DNA from: JAJPKK01 sp963702755
GTDB lineage: Bacteria > Pseudomonadota > Alphaproteobacteria > Rhizobiales > Xanthobacteraceae
Length of the DNA stretch: 64,000 nucleotides
Direction: 5' to 3'
NCBI GenBank assembly: GCA_963702755.1
Contig: CAVPDZ010000007.1
Location: 124,001 to 188,000 of the forward strand
Made by a program: the position numbers and the translations under genes. This document shows positions 1 to 9,434 of this stretch, piece after piece. Under the pieces are notes generated by a model. That model did no database searches. It was not told where the DNA came from and saw only the letters and a program-made list of their open reading frames with translations. The stretch's first letter is position 1, and every line of letters starts with the position of its first letter.

Positions 1-1349
1 CGTTGTTGGTCTGGATCGCGACCTTGCAGCGCTCCTTGCCATCGACCTGGATGCAGCGCTTGTCGGTCGCCTCGGTGATCGCCGGGATGTAGTAGCCGAT
101 CTCCTTCGGCTGGTAGGGGTTGCGCACGTCGATCGCGCGGACGCCGGCGTTGAAGTAGGTGACCATGGCGACCTTCTTGTAGAAGACGGGTGCCATGCTC
201 TCGTTCGAGGAATGCGAGCCGAAGCGGCCGCCGCGGTCGCAGAAGTGGCCGCTCGCCTCGGGCACCATGAAGGTCGGACACCATGGTCGGCGTCTTTTCG
301 AGCGTCACGTCGGCGAACCACACCATTTGGCGCGCTTCCTGGCACTCGTTGCGGATCTGCTCATCGACGATCATGACGAAGTCGCGGACCGCGCCGTCCT
401 TGTCCTTGGCGAACTCCGCCATCGGCATCTGCAGCATCGGCAATGTCGTGTGGGCGCCGTTCCAGGCCGACATATCGAGTTGGCTGATCTCGGGGTAGCG
501 CAGGTTCTCCGGCGTCGGCTCTTTCGGGCCGTTGAGCAGTTTCTCGCGATCGACGATCTGCAGCACGCCGCCCTTGTCGGTGCCGTAGCCGAAATAGACA
601 CGGTTGCCCTTCGGGCCGGTGGAGATCGGGCCGTGAAGATCGGCCGGGATGGTGCCGGTTGCGCCGGGCTCCTGGCCGGGCAGGCCGAAGTCGCGGATAT
701 GCACGGGCTTCGCCGGATCGCTCAAGTCGAAGATCTGAGTCATGCGCTTGACGCGCCAGTCGGGCACGCCCGACACGAGATAGGCGATGCCGGTGTCGCA
801 CTCCCACCAGCTCTTATGAGTGTCCTTGAGGCCCATGACGATGCGGGTCAGCAGGCTCGGATTGGCCGGATCGGTGACGTCCCAGATCTCGTGGCCCTCG
901 CTGCCGAAGACGCGCAGCAGATAGAACTTGTTGGGATCGCCCTTGGGCAACTGGCTGCCGGCGCACACCCGCGTCATCTGGGCACCGCCCTGCTCGTTGA
1001 ACCCTTCGGTGCCGGGAATGTGCTTGAGGTAGCGCGGATGGGCGGGATCGGTCACGTCGACGATCGAGGTGCCGTTGAACTCGGCCTGGCCGGTCAGCGG
1101 ATTCATCGGCTTCGGCGTCTCGCGATTGCCGCCGTGATGACCGATATAGGCGATGTAGCGGTTGCCCTGCTTGGCGATGGTCGGCTGGTAGGCGCTGCGG
1201 GCCTGCAGGTCGTTATAGCCGACGAGACGCATATTCAGCGCCTCGGGCTGATCGCCGATGTGCTGCTGCTGCGCCGCCGCGGGCATGACAAACGCGACGA
1301 GTGCCGTCGCGGTACATCCCGCCGCCGCGGACCATACCGACTGCATCAT
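1..1349 (-). CDS. Secreted LVIVD-repeat protein, 3' partial, frameshifted
   Basis: The N-terminus is a signal peptide ending in MPAAAQQ. The body carries repeated DxTDPAxP units (DVTDPAHPRYL, DVTDPANPSLL, DLSDPAKPVHI), the signature of LVIVD-type beta-propeller repeats found in exported proteins of unknown function. The start is the first of two ATG codons with GGGAGG just upstream. The frame is lost near position 270: after DVTLEKTPM the next frame continues with HFCDRGGRFGSHSS and then IDVRNPYQPKEIGYY, which is again repeat-like, so a one-base error is likely. The gene runs off the left edge of the window. Its substrate or partner is not evident. Confidence 0.75.
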   Translation of the reverse strand, partial: MMQSVWSAAAGCTATALVAFVMPAAAQQQHIGDQPEALNMRLVGYNDLQARSAYQPTIAKQGNRYIAYIGHHGGNRETPKPMNPLTGQAEFNGTSIVDVTDPAHPRYLKHIPGTEGFNEQGGAQMTRVCAGSQLPKGDPNKFYLLRVFGSEGHEIWDVTDPANPSLLTRIVMGLKDTHKSWWECDTGIAYLVSGVPDWRVKRMTQIFDLSDPAKPVHIRDFGLPGQEPGATGTIPADLHGPISTGPKGNRVYFGYGTDKGGVLQIVDREKLLNGPKEPTPENLRYPEISQLDMSAWNGAHTTLPMLQMPMAEFAKDKDGAVRDFVMIVDEQIRNECQEARQMVWFADVTLEKTPTMVSDLHGARGERPLLRPRRPLRLAFLEREHGTRLLQEGRHGHLLQRRRPRDRRAQPLPAEGDRLLHPGDHRGDRQALHPGRWQGALQGRDPDQQ

Positions 1350-1535
1350 ATGGAGACCTCCCTGCGATCTTGAGCCCAATCAGGCCATCGTGGCATGTTA
1401 GCACACCGCGCCATGGCCTGGGCACCCGTGCGGAGCGGCCGGCAACGCGCTAGACTTTGCTCAAGCTCGTCCGAGCGGAGATCAAGCTGACCAACGCAAC
1501 TCGCGGGCGGACAGACGAACCCGGGAGGACCTCAC

Positions 1536-1820
1536 GTGCATTTCGTCATTCACGCGGTCGATCGCCCCGATGCGCTCGCGACGCGGGCGAAGTTTTACCG
1601 CGTCCATCGCATCCATCTCGACGAAGCGATCAAGCACGGCGTTACGGTGACGACCGCCGGAACCTTGGTCGCCGAGGACGGCGAAACCCCGGTCGGCAGC
1701 CTGTTCATCCTTGAAGCCGAGAACCGCGCCGCCATCGACGCGTTCACCGCGAGCGACCCCTACCGCGTGCACGGCGTATGGCGGACCGTCGACGTGCATT
1801 ACTACAACAAGAAACGGTGA
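1536..1820 (+). CDS. YciI-like protein
   Basis: This is a 94-residue protein of the YciI family, a ferredoxin-like fold with dimeric alpha-beta barrel. The family's usual length and features are present: N-terminal FVIHAVDRP, the central GTLV...GETPVGSLFI strand region, and the DPYRVHGVW segment typical of the conserved DPY motif. The start is GTG, chosen because GGGAGG lies about eight bases upstream and no closer ATG fits. Function in this family is poorly defined; members often accompany catabolic enzymes. It stands alone, convergent with the gentisate dioxygenase. Confidence 0.8.
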   Translation: MHFVIHAVDRPDALATRAKFYRVHRIHLDEAIKHGVTVTTAGTLVAEDGETPVGSLFILEAENRAAIDAFTASDPYRVHGVWRTVDVHYYNKKR

Positions 1821-1843
1821 GCTGAGCGACGTAGCGATTTACG

Positions 1844-2900
1844 TCACTTGATCTCGCGCCAGATGCCGAGGGCTTCCTGGGCCGGGCGATCGGAGATCGA
1901 GAACAGCACCAATTCGCGCGCCGCTTCGTGGGCGTAGTATTGCCAGGGCGGTGCCACGAAGACGTCGCCGGCGCTCCAGGCGAAATCCTTGTCGCCGATG
2001 CGCGTTTTGCCTTCGCCTTCGACGCAGACGAAGATCGTCCCGTCGGTCGCGCGGTAGCGCTCGCCCGCAAAGCCCGCCGGGAACAGCGCGAGGTGCGCGC
2101 CCATGGTCGGCATCGACCCAGCCGCCGGTGACGGGATTGGCGTAGCGCACGCGCGCGCCGTGGCGCTTGTCGATTTCGCCGGCTTTCTTCATGCGCTCGA
2201 GGATCGGGCGGGTGCGGGCGTAGGTGTAGTTCACCACCGGGCTGCATTTGTTGCGCGGCGCCTCGGCGCCGTCCGGCAAAACACCCGAGGCGAAGAACGC
2301 GGCCGAATCGCCGTCCGCATGGCGGACATTCTGGCTTTCGTCCGCGAGATGCTCGGCGAACATGGTCTCGAAGAAGTTGACGGTCGGCAGGTCGAGCACG
2401 TCGAGCCAGATCATCGGCTTGTCGGAAGTGTTGCCGTGGTCATGCGCCGTCCAATTGGTGGTCAGCACGAAGTCGCCCGGTGACATGTAGGTGCGCTCGC
2501 CTTCGACCGAGGTGTAGGCTCCGGCGCCGTCGATGATGAACCGGATCGCCGACGCGGTGTGCCGATGGGCCGGCGCGATCTCGCCCGGCATGATGAGCTG
2601 CAGGCCGGCGTAAAGCGTATGGGTGGCGCGCGACTGCCCGCGCAGGCCGGGATTCTCAAGCACCAGCACCCGCCGCTCGGCTTCCTTGGCGGTGATGAGT
2701 TCGGCCGCTTCCATCACCATCGGCTGGACGTCCTTGAACCGCCAGATGGCCGGTGCACATTGCGTCTTGGGTTCGTTGACGACGAGATCGCGCAGCTTCT
2801 CCCAGAGCGGCGCCATGTCGTATTTGCCGATACGATCGTAATAGTCCTGACGAGCCGTTTGCATGTTGTGCTTAGGGTTGGCCGCGGTCGCCGTCGCCAT
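1844..2900 (-). CDS. Gentisate 1,2-dioxygenase-like bicupin, frameshifted
   Basis: Gentisate 1,2-dioxygenases open the ring of gentisate (2,5-dihydroxybenzoate) with Fe(II) and O2, giving maleylpyruvate. Two cupin domains are visible. The first has the metal-site motif PAHRHTASAIRF with a later NWTAHDHGN, and the second has ALFPAGFAGERYRATDGT followed by VFVAPPW. The protein starts at an ATG preceded by AGGAC. The frame breaks near 2118: GGW is followed in the next frame by MPTMGAHLALFPAGF, which is the expected continuation, so one base appears lost. The divergent SnoaL-like gene next door may belong to the same aromatic pathway. The exact substrate (gentisate, salicylate or 1-hydroxy-2-naphthoate) cannot be told from sequence alone. 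Confidence 0.82.
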
Positions 2901-3054
2901 GATGTCCTCCGAACGAAAGGTCGTTTGACTTAATATAGCGGTTCCGCGCCCGCGCCAAAACGGCGCGCAAGCCGTGGCAGCCATGCGGGATAACGGTTGG
3001 CCGGCTTGCCAGCCGCACCGCGACCTCGCTAAATCCGGCGAACAACGCGAGGAC

Positions 3055-3668
3055 ATGATGCCGCAAGCGATCGAGATCGAAGACAAACGCGAACTGCGCG
3101 AACTCATCGAGAACTGGGCGGTGTGGCGCGACGCCCTGATGTGGCAGCGCTTCCGCACCGTTTGGCACGACGACGGGCGGATGATGGCGACCTGGTTTCA
3201 GGGCACTGCCGACGAGTTCATCAAGGTGAGCCAGGAGGGTATCGAACGCGGCGTGCGCATCCTGCACTTCCTCGGCGGCTCATCGATCGATGTCGCCGGC
3301 GCCCGCGCCATCGCGCAGACCAAGATGACGATTTCGCAGCGAGCGCTGGTGGAGAACGTGCTGTGCGACGTCGTCTGCACCGGCCGCTTTTACGATTTTC
3401 TGGAGAAACGCAACGGACGCTGGGGCTTTGTCCTGCGCCAGCCGATCTACGAAAAGGATCGTCTCGACCCGGTCGATCCCGCGGCCCGAACTCACGCTCG
3501 AACTCCAAGCTGCTGGCGCAGTTCCCCGAGGGCTACCGTCACCTCGCCTATTTGCAGACGCGGATCGGCTACAAGGTGAAGACCGATATGCCGGGCCTCG
3601 ATGGGCCGGAGGTCGACGCGCTTTACCGCCGCGGCGACGCGTGGCTCAAGGGCGGCAGCATCGGCTGA
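3055..3668 (+). CDS. SnoaL/NTF2-like protein, frameshifted
   Basis: The protein begins IEIEDKRELRELIENWAVW with RFRTVWHDDGRMMATWF, the pattern of the SnoaL-like polyketide-cyclase/NTF2 fold, and contains KMTISQRALVENVLCDVVCTGRFYDF. The start is the first of two ATGs after GCGAGGAC. Two compensating frame changes close together near 3488-3505 separate the N-terminal part (ending DPVDPAA) from the C-terminal part LLAQFPEGYRHLAYLQTRIGY, which is in another frame. It is transcribed away from the gentisate dioxygenase across a 154-base divergent gap, so co-regulation is plausible. No catalytic role can be assigned. Confidence 0.7.
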
Positions 3669-3718
3669 TCGGGGCCGAGCCATAGCTCAGCCCCGAGCGG
3701 CCAGTAGTAGATCAGAAA

Positions 3719-4987
3719 TCACTCCGCAAATAAGACCGGAGCCGGCTCTGCCGGTACGGTGCGGCGCGCGGCCACCAGCCGCCGTTCCGGCTCGGCGAGA
3801 TGCTGGTTGCGTTCCAGCACATCGAGCAGATGATCGATGTCCTCGCGGCGATGGCCGGCATTCATTTGAATGCGAAGCCGCGCCGACTTGAGCGGCACCG
3901 CCGGGAAGCGGATGAAGTCGACGTGGATGCCTTCCTTGCGGATCGCGTGCGCGAGCTGTTCCGCCTTGTCTTCGTCGCCGAGCCAGATCGGCACGATCGG
4001 CGTCTCGGTCGACACCAGCTTGAAGGGAAGATTCGCCATCCGCTTCACGAAGTAGCGCTGGTTGTCCCACAGCCGCTGGCGCCGCTCCGGCTCGTCGCGC
4101 ACGACGTCGATCGCGGTGGAGATGATCATCGCCTGGTCCGGCGGCAGCGTCGCCGTGAAGCCGTAGGCGGCACTGGTCATGCGCAGGATTTCGGTGATCA
4201 GGCCATGCGCCGCGACATAGCCGCCGATCGAGCCATAGGCTTTGCTGAGCGTGGCCATGTAGATGAGCCGCTCGCTCGCCGCCTTGAAGTGCTCGATGAC
4301 GCCGCCGCCCGACGCACCGAGCACGCCGGTGCCGTGGGCATCGTCGACATAGAGCATCGCGTCCCAGCGCTCGGCGAGACGCAGCAGGTCGGGAATCGGC
4401 GCGATGTCGCCGTCCTGGCTGAACACGCCGTCGGTGACGATGATCTTCGATGTCGCGGTCGAACGCCGCAGCAGCGTTTCAAGATGGTCGAGATCGAGAT
4501 GGTGGTAGCTGTAGCGCCGCGCGCCTGACAGCCGCATGCCTTCGCGAATGCTGACGTGATTATATTCGTCGCTGAAGTAGGCGTAGGTGTATTCGCGGCT
4601 CGGCGCGAAGCCGAAGACGCGGGCGATCTGGGCGGCGCGCGGCAGCGTCGACAGCGTGCCGAGATTGGTAAGGTAGCCGGTCGCGAACAGGATCGCGTGG
4701 CTCTTGCCGTTGGAGCGCGCGATCTTGCGTTCCAGTTCGCCGTACAGTCCGAGATTGCCGCCCAGCAACCGCGAATCGCTGTTGCCGACGCCATAGGTCG
4801 CGACGCCATTCGTGGCGGCTGCTTTCATGCGCGGGCTTGTTGCAATTCCGAGATAATTGTTGGTGCTGAACGAGACCTGCGGTCGGTCTTTTATCGAAAA
4901 TCTCGGATTGGGAAGACTGTCTACGACCAGCGGTTCATGAGGCACGCGCCAACCGAACCACTCTGCCAACTCCATAAACTCATTCAC
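3719..4987 (-). CDS. Alpha-oxoamine synthase (PLP-dependent, AONS/ALAS/SPT family)
   Basis: Enzymes of this family condense an amino acid with an acyl-thioester, with loss of CO2, to give an amino-ketone (8-amino-7-oxononanoate, aminolevulinate, 3-ketosphinganine or alpha-hydroxyketone precursors). Visible family features are the substrate-loop NNYLG near residue 45, GNSDSRLLGG near 70, the PLP-stacking His in DEYNHVSI near 145, YVDDAHGTG near 215 and the PLP lysine in ATLSKAYGSIGG near 250. The start is the GTG with AGAGG eight bases upstream; a second GTG nine bases further upstream overlaps that site. No other biotin or haem gene is nearby. It faces an ABC exporter operon across a long AT-rich gap, and a ketoreductase-type SDR lies beyond that operon. 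The amino acid and acyl substrates are unknown. Confidence 0.88.
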   Translation of the reverse strand: MNEFMELAEWFGWRVPHEPLVVDSLPNPRFSIKDRPQVSFSTNNYLGIATSPRMKAAATNGVATYGVGNSDSRLLGGNLGLYGELERKIARSNGKSHAILFATGYLTNLGTLSTLPRAAQIARVFGFAPSREYTYAYFSDEYNHVSIREGMRLSGARRYSYHHLDLDHLETLLRRSTATSKIIVTDGVFSQDGDIAPIPDLLRLAERWDAMLYVDDAHGTGVLGASGGGVIEHFKAASERLIYMATLSKAYGSIGGYVAAHGLITEILRMTSAAYGFTATLPPDQAMIISTAIDVVRDEPERRQRLWDNQRYFVKRMANLPFKLVSTETPIVPIWLGDEDKAEQLAHAIRKEGIHVDFIRFPAVPLKSARLRIQMNAGHRREDIDHLLDVLERNQHLAEPERRLVAARRTVPAEPAPVLFAE

Positions 4988-5655
4988 AGTGCGCACCTCT
5001 TGGCCTGATTACGCCGCATCTCTTTGGATTTTCGGCCTGCCGCACACGAAGCCGCAGGACCGCTCGAAGACGTCTTGTTGGGAAGCGAATAGCGCACCGC
5101 CGCGTATCCGGACTGAACCGGCCGCTCACCTGCAATGCAGGTCGCGCAAACATTTGCTCGGCGAGATCATCGGTGCCAGCCCATCGTCGCCATTGCGGCT
5201 TGACGGATTCACCGGCTCTCGCGCCCGCGCAACACTCAGCCAGCACTCTGCCCCCTGGGACAACTCCCGACCGCCCGGATCATTTCGTCCGGTTTCAATC
5301 GAGCGTTAAGGTTCATATATCGTTTATATGGCAGTGTAAATGAAAAGCTGTTGTTCAGACAATTGTTGACGTCATCGCAAGCGTGTTTGTTGCTTGATGC
5401 AAGAGTTAGTGATGCTCCCGGAGACAGCTACATGACTAGTTGTTTATTTTTCTCAGTCCATCGACGCCTTTTGCTAGGCGTCAACGGTCGCTGCCCCGCC
5501 AGCATTAACCATAATCTGCCGAGCTGCCGCCATGATCATTTTTTATGATTTCTTTAAATTGCCTTAACACTGTGCATTTTGCTTTGCATCATAACGTGCA
5601 GGCAAGGCCGCGACCGTGAATGCCAGTTGGGCCTGTTGAGTAAAAGGGGGATTGC
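4988..5655. other. AT-rich divergent intergenic region
   Basis: This gap of about 670 bases separates the alpha-oxoamine synthase from the ABC exporter operon. From about 5300 to 5600 it is clearly richer in A and T than the rest of the window, for example around 5310-5345 and 5545-5590. No convincing coding sequence was found. It probably holds the promoters of both transcription units, and its composition would suit binding by an H-NS-like silencer. Confidence 0.5.
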
Positions 5656-6438
5656 GTGCGGATGATCAAAGGCGCGGCGCGGAACGCCGGTTCTGAGCCC
5701 ACCGCCGAAAAGCCTTCCGAACCCTTGATCGCGCTGCGTGGCATCAGTCGGTTTTACGACGGCGGGTCCATCGCAGCGCTCCGCAATATCGATCTTGAGA
5801 TCGAGGCCGGCGATTGCGTGGCCATCGTCGGCGCCAGCGGCAGCGGCAAGAGCAGTCTCGTCAATCTTCTATGCGGCATCGACTATCCCACCACCGGGAC
5901 TGTGTTGTGGGAAGGACAGCCGCTGCGGACGCCTTCAGCCTGGGCGCGCCTGAGACGCGACAGCATCGGCATCGTCTTCCAAGAATTCAATCTGATCCCG
6001 ACGCTGACCGCGATCGAGAACGTCGAGCTCGCCCTGCTCGGCCACGGCCTTCCCGCCAAGCGCCGCACCGCCCGCGCCGCGATCGTGCTCGACCATGTCG
6101 GGCTCGCTACGCGCATGCATCACCTGATCACCAAGCTCTCCGGCGGCGAACGCCAACGCGTGGCGATCGCCCGCGCCATCGTCAATGAACCCAAGATGCT
6201 GCTCGCTGACGAGCCGACCGGAAATCTCGACAGCGTCAGCGCGACGAACGTTTCCGACTTGCTGTTCCGGCTCCGCGAAAAAAACGCGATGACCCTGATC
6301 CTGGTCACCCACGACGATTCGCTTGCCGCCCGTTGCCCGCGCCGTGTCCGCATCCGGGATGGCGTGATCGTCGAAGATATCCGTCAGGCCGCCGTGACCG
6401 CTCCGGTCAGCCCCAAGCTCGTAAATCCTGCGAGCTGA
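5656..6438 (+). CDS. ABC transporter ATP-binding protein, MacB/LolD type
   Basis: This is a 260-residue nucleotide-binding subunit. Walker A is GASGSGKSS near residue 59, the Q-loop is VFQEFNLIPTLT, the signature is LSGGERQRVAIARA, Walker B is LLADEPTGNLD and the H-loop is LVTHD. The combination matches the MacB/LolD/FtsE class that works with FtsX-like permeases and either exports substrates or moves lipids/lipoproteins out of the inner membrane. The GTG start is chosen because AGGGGG lies six bases upstream. It is the first gene of a tight operon; the permease starts 24 bases downstream. Confidence 0.92.
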   Translation: MRMIKGAARNAGSEPTAEKPSEPLIALRGISRFYDGGSIAALRNIDLEIEAGDCVAIVGASGSGKSSLVNLLCGIDYPTTGTVLWEGQPLRTPSAWARLRRDSIGIVFQEFNLIPTLTAIENVELALLGHGLPAKRRTARAAIVLDHVGLATRMHHLITKLSGGERQRVAIARAIVNEPKMLLADEPTGNLDSVSATNVSDLLFRLREKNAMTLILVTHDDSLAARCPRRVRIRDGVIVEDIRQAAVTAPVSPKLVNPAS

Positions 6439-6462
6439 GTTTCGCGACATGAGTGCCGCCCC

Positions 6463-7578
6463 ATGAACCTCTTCGGTCTTGCACTACGCAATCTCAAACG
6501 TCGGCCGGTCCGCACCTGCCTGTCGATCCTCGGAATCGGCTTGGCGGTCGGCAGCGCGCTCGCGTTGATTACGCTGTCGCGCAGCATCCAGGACAGCACG
6601 CGCGAAGGCATGGACGAGATCGGCGACGATCTCGTGGTCATGCAGAAGGGCGCCTCCGATATTTTCGGCGGCTTCATCCCGGAACAGACCGTCGCCCGCG
6701 TGGCTGCGATCCCTGGCGTCGCGCGCGTGTCGGGCGAGATGGCCACGTTTGCGACGAGCGGAATCAATGCCGTCCTGACCCTCGGATGGCCGGACGGCAG
6801 CTACCTGTGGCAGAAAGTTCCGCTGCGCGAAGGCCGGGTGCCGACCGCGGCCGAGCGCCATGTCGTGGTCCTCGGCGACACGGCCGCAGCAACGCTTGGC
6901 AAGAAGCTCGGCGACGAATTGGAATTGCTCGACAAAAATTTTCGCGTGATCGGCATCGCGAATTACACCACAATCGTCAATCGTGGGCTGGTGCTGGTAC
7001 CGCTCGTTGATCTGCAGGAAGCGAGCTATCGCCCGGGCCAGGTCACAATCATTCACGTCAATGTCGACCATGCCGCCGGGCGCGCCGAGCTTAACCGCGT
7101 GCGAAGCGCGATCGAGGCGCTCGGCAATCTCACCGTGGCGACGGCGAACGAAGTGCTCGACAACGACCGCAACTTCGCAATCCTTGAGGCGGTCTCGCTC
7201 GCGGTCGCGATCATCGCGGTCGCGATGAGCGCGCTCAACGTGCTCAACGCCCTCATCATGGCGACGCAGGAGCGCACGCGCGAGATCGGTATCTTTGCCG
7301 CCATCGGCTGGAGCAACGGACGCATCATGATGTCGATCGTCGTCGAGGGGATCGTGATGTGCGTGATCGGCTGCGCGCTCGGGGTGTTCTTGAGCTTGTT
7401 TGCCGCCTTCGCGTTTCCGCATATTCCGGCGATCGGCAATCTGATCTCGTTCAAGCCGAATGCCCGACTGATCGTGCCCGTGCTCACGGCCGCTGTCGCG
7501 CTGTGCATTTTCGGGGCTCTGTTCCCGGCGTGGCGGGCAGTGCGGATGGTACCGGCCGAAGCACTACGGCGCTTGTGA
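6463..7578 (+). CDS. ABC transporter permease, FtsX/MacB family
   Basis: This 371-residue protein has the FtsX-like layout: one N-terminal membrane segment (LSILGIGLAVGSALALITL), a large extracytoplasmic MacB_PCD-like domain (about residues 45-240), then three segments (VSLAVAIIAVAMSALNVL, IVVEGIVMCVIGCALGVFL, IVPVLTAAVALCIFGALF). The ending PAWRAVRMVPAEALR is typical of LolC/MacB permeases. It pairs with the ATPase upstream. No membrane-fusion protein or outer-membrane channel is encoded nearby, so it may flip or extract a lipid-like product rather than act as a three-part efflux pump. Confidence 0.9.
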   Translation: MNLFGLALRNLKRRPVRTCLSILGIGLAVGSALALITLSRSIQDSTREGMDEIGDDLVVMQKGASDIFGGFIPEQTVARVAAIPGVARVSGEMATFATSGINAVLTLGWPDGSYLWQKVPLREGRVPTAAERHVVVLGDTAAATLGKKLGDELELLDKNFRVIGIANYTTIVNRGLVLVPLVDLQEASYRPGQVTIIHVNVDHAAGRAELNRVRSAIEALGNLTVATANEVLDNDRNFAILEAVSLAVAIIAVAMSALNVLNALIMATQERTREIGIFAAIGWSNGRIMMSIVVEGIVMCVIGCALGVFLSLFAAFAFPHIPAIGNLISFKPNARLIVPVLTAAVALCIFGALFPAWRAVRMVPAEALRRL

Positions 7579-7627
7579 GTGCAAGTACACGGGGATGGTT
7601 AACCGCAGCGACCAGGAGCAACTCGTG

Positions 7628-8503
7628 ATGCCGCCGGCCCCTGGCCGGTGGCGCCTCATCCTGTCCCAATTGGTCGACCAGCTGCGGATGCCGCAGTCGC
7701 CGGGTAAGATCTATTCCTATCCGAAGCTGCGTAATTTCGTGCTCGACGTGCTCGCCGAGGGCCGTCGCAAGCAGATCGCGCATATTATCGTCGATGCCGA
7801 CATCAGCGGCGTAAGAGACGAAATCGCGGCGCGGCGAGAGCGCGGCGGCGAACCGGTATCGTTGACGAGCTACATCGCCAAGAGCTTCGCCAGCGCCATC
7901 GCCGCCGATAAGCGCATGCAGGCGTATCGACTTGGACGCAAACGGCTGATCGCCTTCGATGACGTCGATTTGGCCTTCATGATCGAGCGGGAATGGGAAG
8001 GCGAGGCAATCCCGGTCTTCTATGTTCTGCGCGCCGCACAGCAGAAGACCATCTACGACATCCATAGCGAGCTTCGCGCTGCACGCGAGCGACCGCTCGG
8101 AACCGACGGCCCCATGAGCGCGCTCGAGATGCAGTTTTTCCACCTCCCGGCATTCCTGCGAAAGATCCTGTGGTTCTTCGTTCGGCGCAATCCTTATTGG
8201 TTCAAGGATCTGGCAGGCACCGCCGGAATCTCATCGATGGGCATGTACACCTCCGGCCGCGCCGTCGGTGTGCCGATCACGCCGATGTCGCTGACGCTGA
8301 CCATCGGCACCGTTGAAAAGAGGGCCATCCTCCACGAGGGCCGACCGATCGAGCGCGAGATCATCCACCTGAATCTCAGCATCGATCACGACATCATCGA
8401 CGGAGCGCCCCTCATGCGCTTTGCCGAACGCTTTCGGCAAATCTTGGCGGACCGGACGGCGCTGGAGCCCTCGACCCAGGAAGTGCGGGATACGCCCCAA
8501 TGA
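7628..8503 (+). CDS. Stand-alone 2-oxoacid dehydrogenase E2-type acyltransferase domain
   Basis: The protein resembles only the catalytic core of E2 acyltransferases (chloramphenicol-acetyltransferase fold). The active-site motif is present near the C-terminus as SIDHDIIDGAPL, matching DHRxxDG of E2 enzymes, and a preceding ISSMGMYTSGRAVG segment matches the conserved glycine-rich strand. There is no lipoyl domain and no E1/E3-binding domain, and no E1 or E3 gene is nearby, so it is unlikely to be part of a dehydrogenase complex. An acyl transfer to another acceptor is inferred. ATG at this start has AGGAG nine bases upstream; an in-frame ATG 33 bases earlier has no suitable site. It follows the ABC permease and overlaps the next gene by four bases. 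Confidence 0.82.
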   Translation: MPPAPGRWRLILSQLVDQLRMPQSPGKIYSYPKLRNFVLDVLAEGRRKQIAHIIVDADISGVRDEIAARRERGGEPVSLTSYIAKSFASAIAADKRMQAYRLGRKRLIAFDDVDLAFMIEREWEGEAIPVFYVLRAAQQKTIYDIHSELRAARERPLGTDGPMSALEMQFFHLPAFLRKILWFFVRRNPYWFKDLAGTAGISSMGMYTSGRAVGVPITPMSLTLTIGTVEKRAILHEGRPIEREIIHLNLSIDHDIIDGAPLMRFAERFRQILADRTALEPSTQEVRDTPQ

Positions 8504-9333
8504 ATCACAAGATGACATTCGCCCGAGTTGCATTGCGAATCGCAATCGTCGGCTTCGCTGCACCGCTCGCGCTGCTGCCGCTCTGCAGCGCTGCGCACGC
8601 GCAGTCCAAACTCAGTGCGCATTATGCGCTCTCGATTGCGAGCATCCCTATCGGCGAAGGCGAATGGGACGTCGAGATCGGCAAGGATCGATATTCGGCA
8701 AAATCAAACGGCCGTTTCTTTGGTGCTTGGCGCCTCATTCTTGGCAGCGACATTGCGGCGAGCACGCGCGGCATGCTCGCCCAGACGCGCCTTGCGCCGG
8801 CCGGCTACACGGCGAACTTCTCCTCCGATGAAGAAGTCGAAGACGTGCACATGATGTTTCAGAACGGCACGGTGAGCGAGTTCGAAACCAAGCCGCCGGC
8901 CTCCGTGACGCCACAACTCGTTCCGGTCAGCCCCACCCATCTTCGCGGGGCGGTCGATCCGCTGACCGCGGGCCTGATCCCGGTGCCGGGGACAGGAGAG
9001 TTGCTCACCCCCGCGGCCTGCCAACACACATTGCCGATTTTCGACGGGAGCCACCGCTTCGACGTGACGCTGTCATTCAAACGCATGGACAACGTCAAGG
9101 CAGAGACCGGATACCGAGGACCCGCCGTCGTGTGCGGAATGATCTATCGGCCGCTCGGCGGCTACATCCCCGGCAACTTCCGCGTCAGCTATCTGGAAAG
9201 GAACCACAACATGGAGATATGGTTCGCCCCGATCGCAGGCACGCGCCTCTTGGCCGTTGTGCGCATCACGGTTCCGACCGCCATTGGCACCGCCGTGCTG
9301 GCCGCTACGCGCTTCGAGACGGCGAGCCGGTAG
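8500..9333 (+). CDS. Secreted DUF3108 protein
   Basis: The first 35 residues form a signal peptide ending CSAAHAQ. The mature part matches DUF3108: SIPIGEGEWDVEIG, GTLPIFDGS-like TLPIFDGSHRFDVTLSF, VVCGMIYRPLGGY and MEIWFAPIAGTRLL. Family members are periplasmic beta-rich proteins of unknown function. The start codon overlaps the stop of the acyltransferase gene (ATGA), which shows translational coupling and makes it the fourth gene of the exporter operon. By analogy with lipid and lipoprotein export systems it might accept or carry the exported product in the periplasm, but this is inference. Confidence 0.85.
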   Translation: MNHKMTFARVALRIAIVGFAAPLALLPLCSAAHAQSKLSAHYALSIASIPIGEGEWDVEIGKDRYSAKSNGRFFGAWRLILGSDIAASTRGMLAQTRLAPAGYTANFSSDEEVEDVHMMFQNGTVSEFETKPPASVTPQLVPVSPTHLRGAVDPLTAGLIPVPGTGELLTPAACQHTLPIFDGSHRFDVTLSFKRMDNVKAETGYRGPAVVCGMIYRPLGGYIPGNFRVSYLERNHNMEIWFAPIAGTRLLAVVRITVPTAIGTAVLAATRFETASR

Positions 9334-9348
9334 CAAGCGGCAAGAACC

Positions 9349-9434
9349 GTAGCCCGGATGAGCGCAGCGAAATCCGGGACTCTGTGCTCCGCTGGACTGC
9401 CGTCCCCGGATATCACTCCGCTCATCGTGGCTAC
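9349..9434. repeat. Extragenic palindromic repeat, copy 1
   Basis: The sequence starts cgtagcccggatgagcgcag and ends with a partial inverse copy, ccggatatcactccgctcat then ggctac. It can fold into a long imperfect hairpin. A second copy is at 36302-36391 with better arms. This kind of gtagcccggat...atccgggctac palindrome is a common dispersed element in Bradyrhizobium-like genomes. It sits between the convergent ends of the DUF3108 and SDR genes and overlaps the SDR stop codon, where it could serve as a transcription terminator or mRNA stabiliser. Confidence 0.75.

Noticed and set aside
195..1373. Long plus-strand frame (392 codons) at the left end
   Set aside because: It is the mirror of the LVIVD-repeat gene on the minus strand, which has a signal peptide, ribosome-binding site and recognisable repeats.
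5351..5548. 65-codon frame in the AT-rich gap before the ABC operon
   Set aside because: No ribosome-binding site, no recognisable sequence, and it lies in a likely promoter region.
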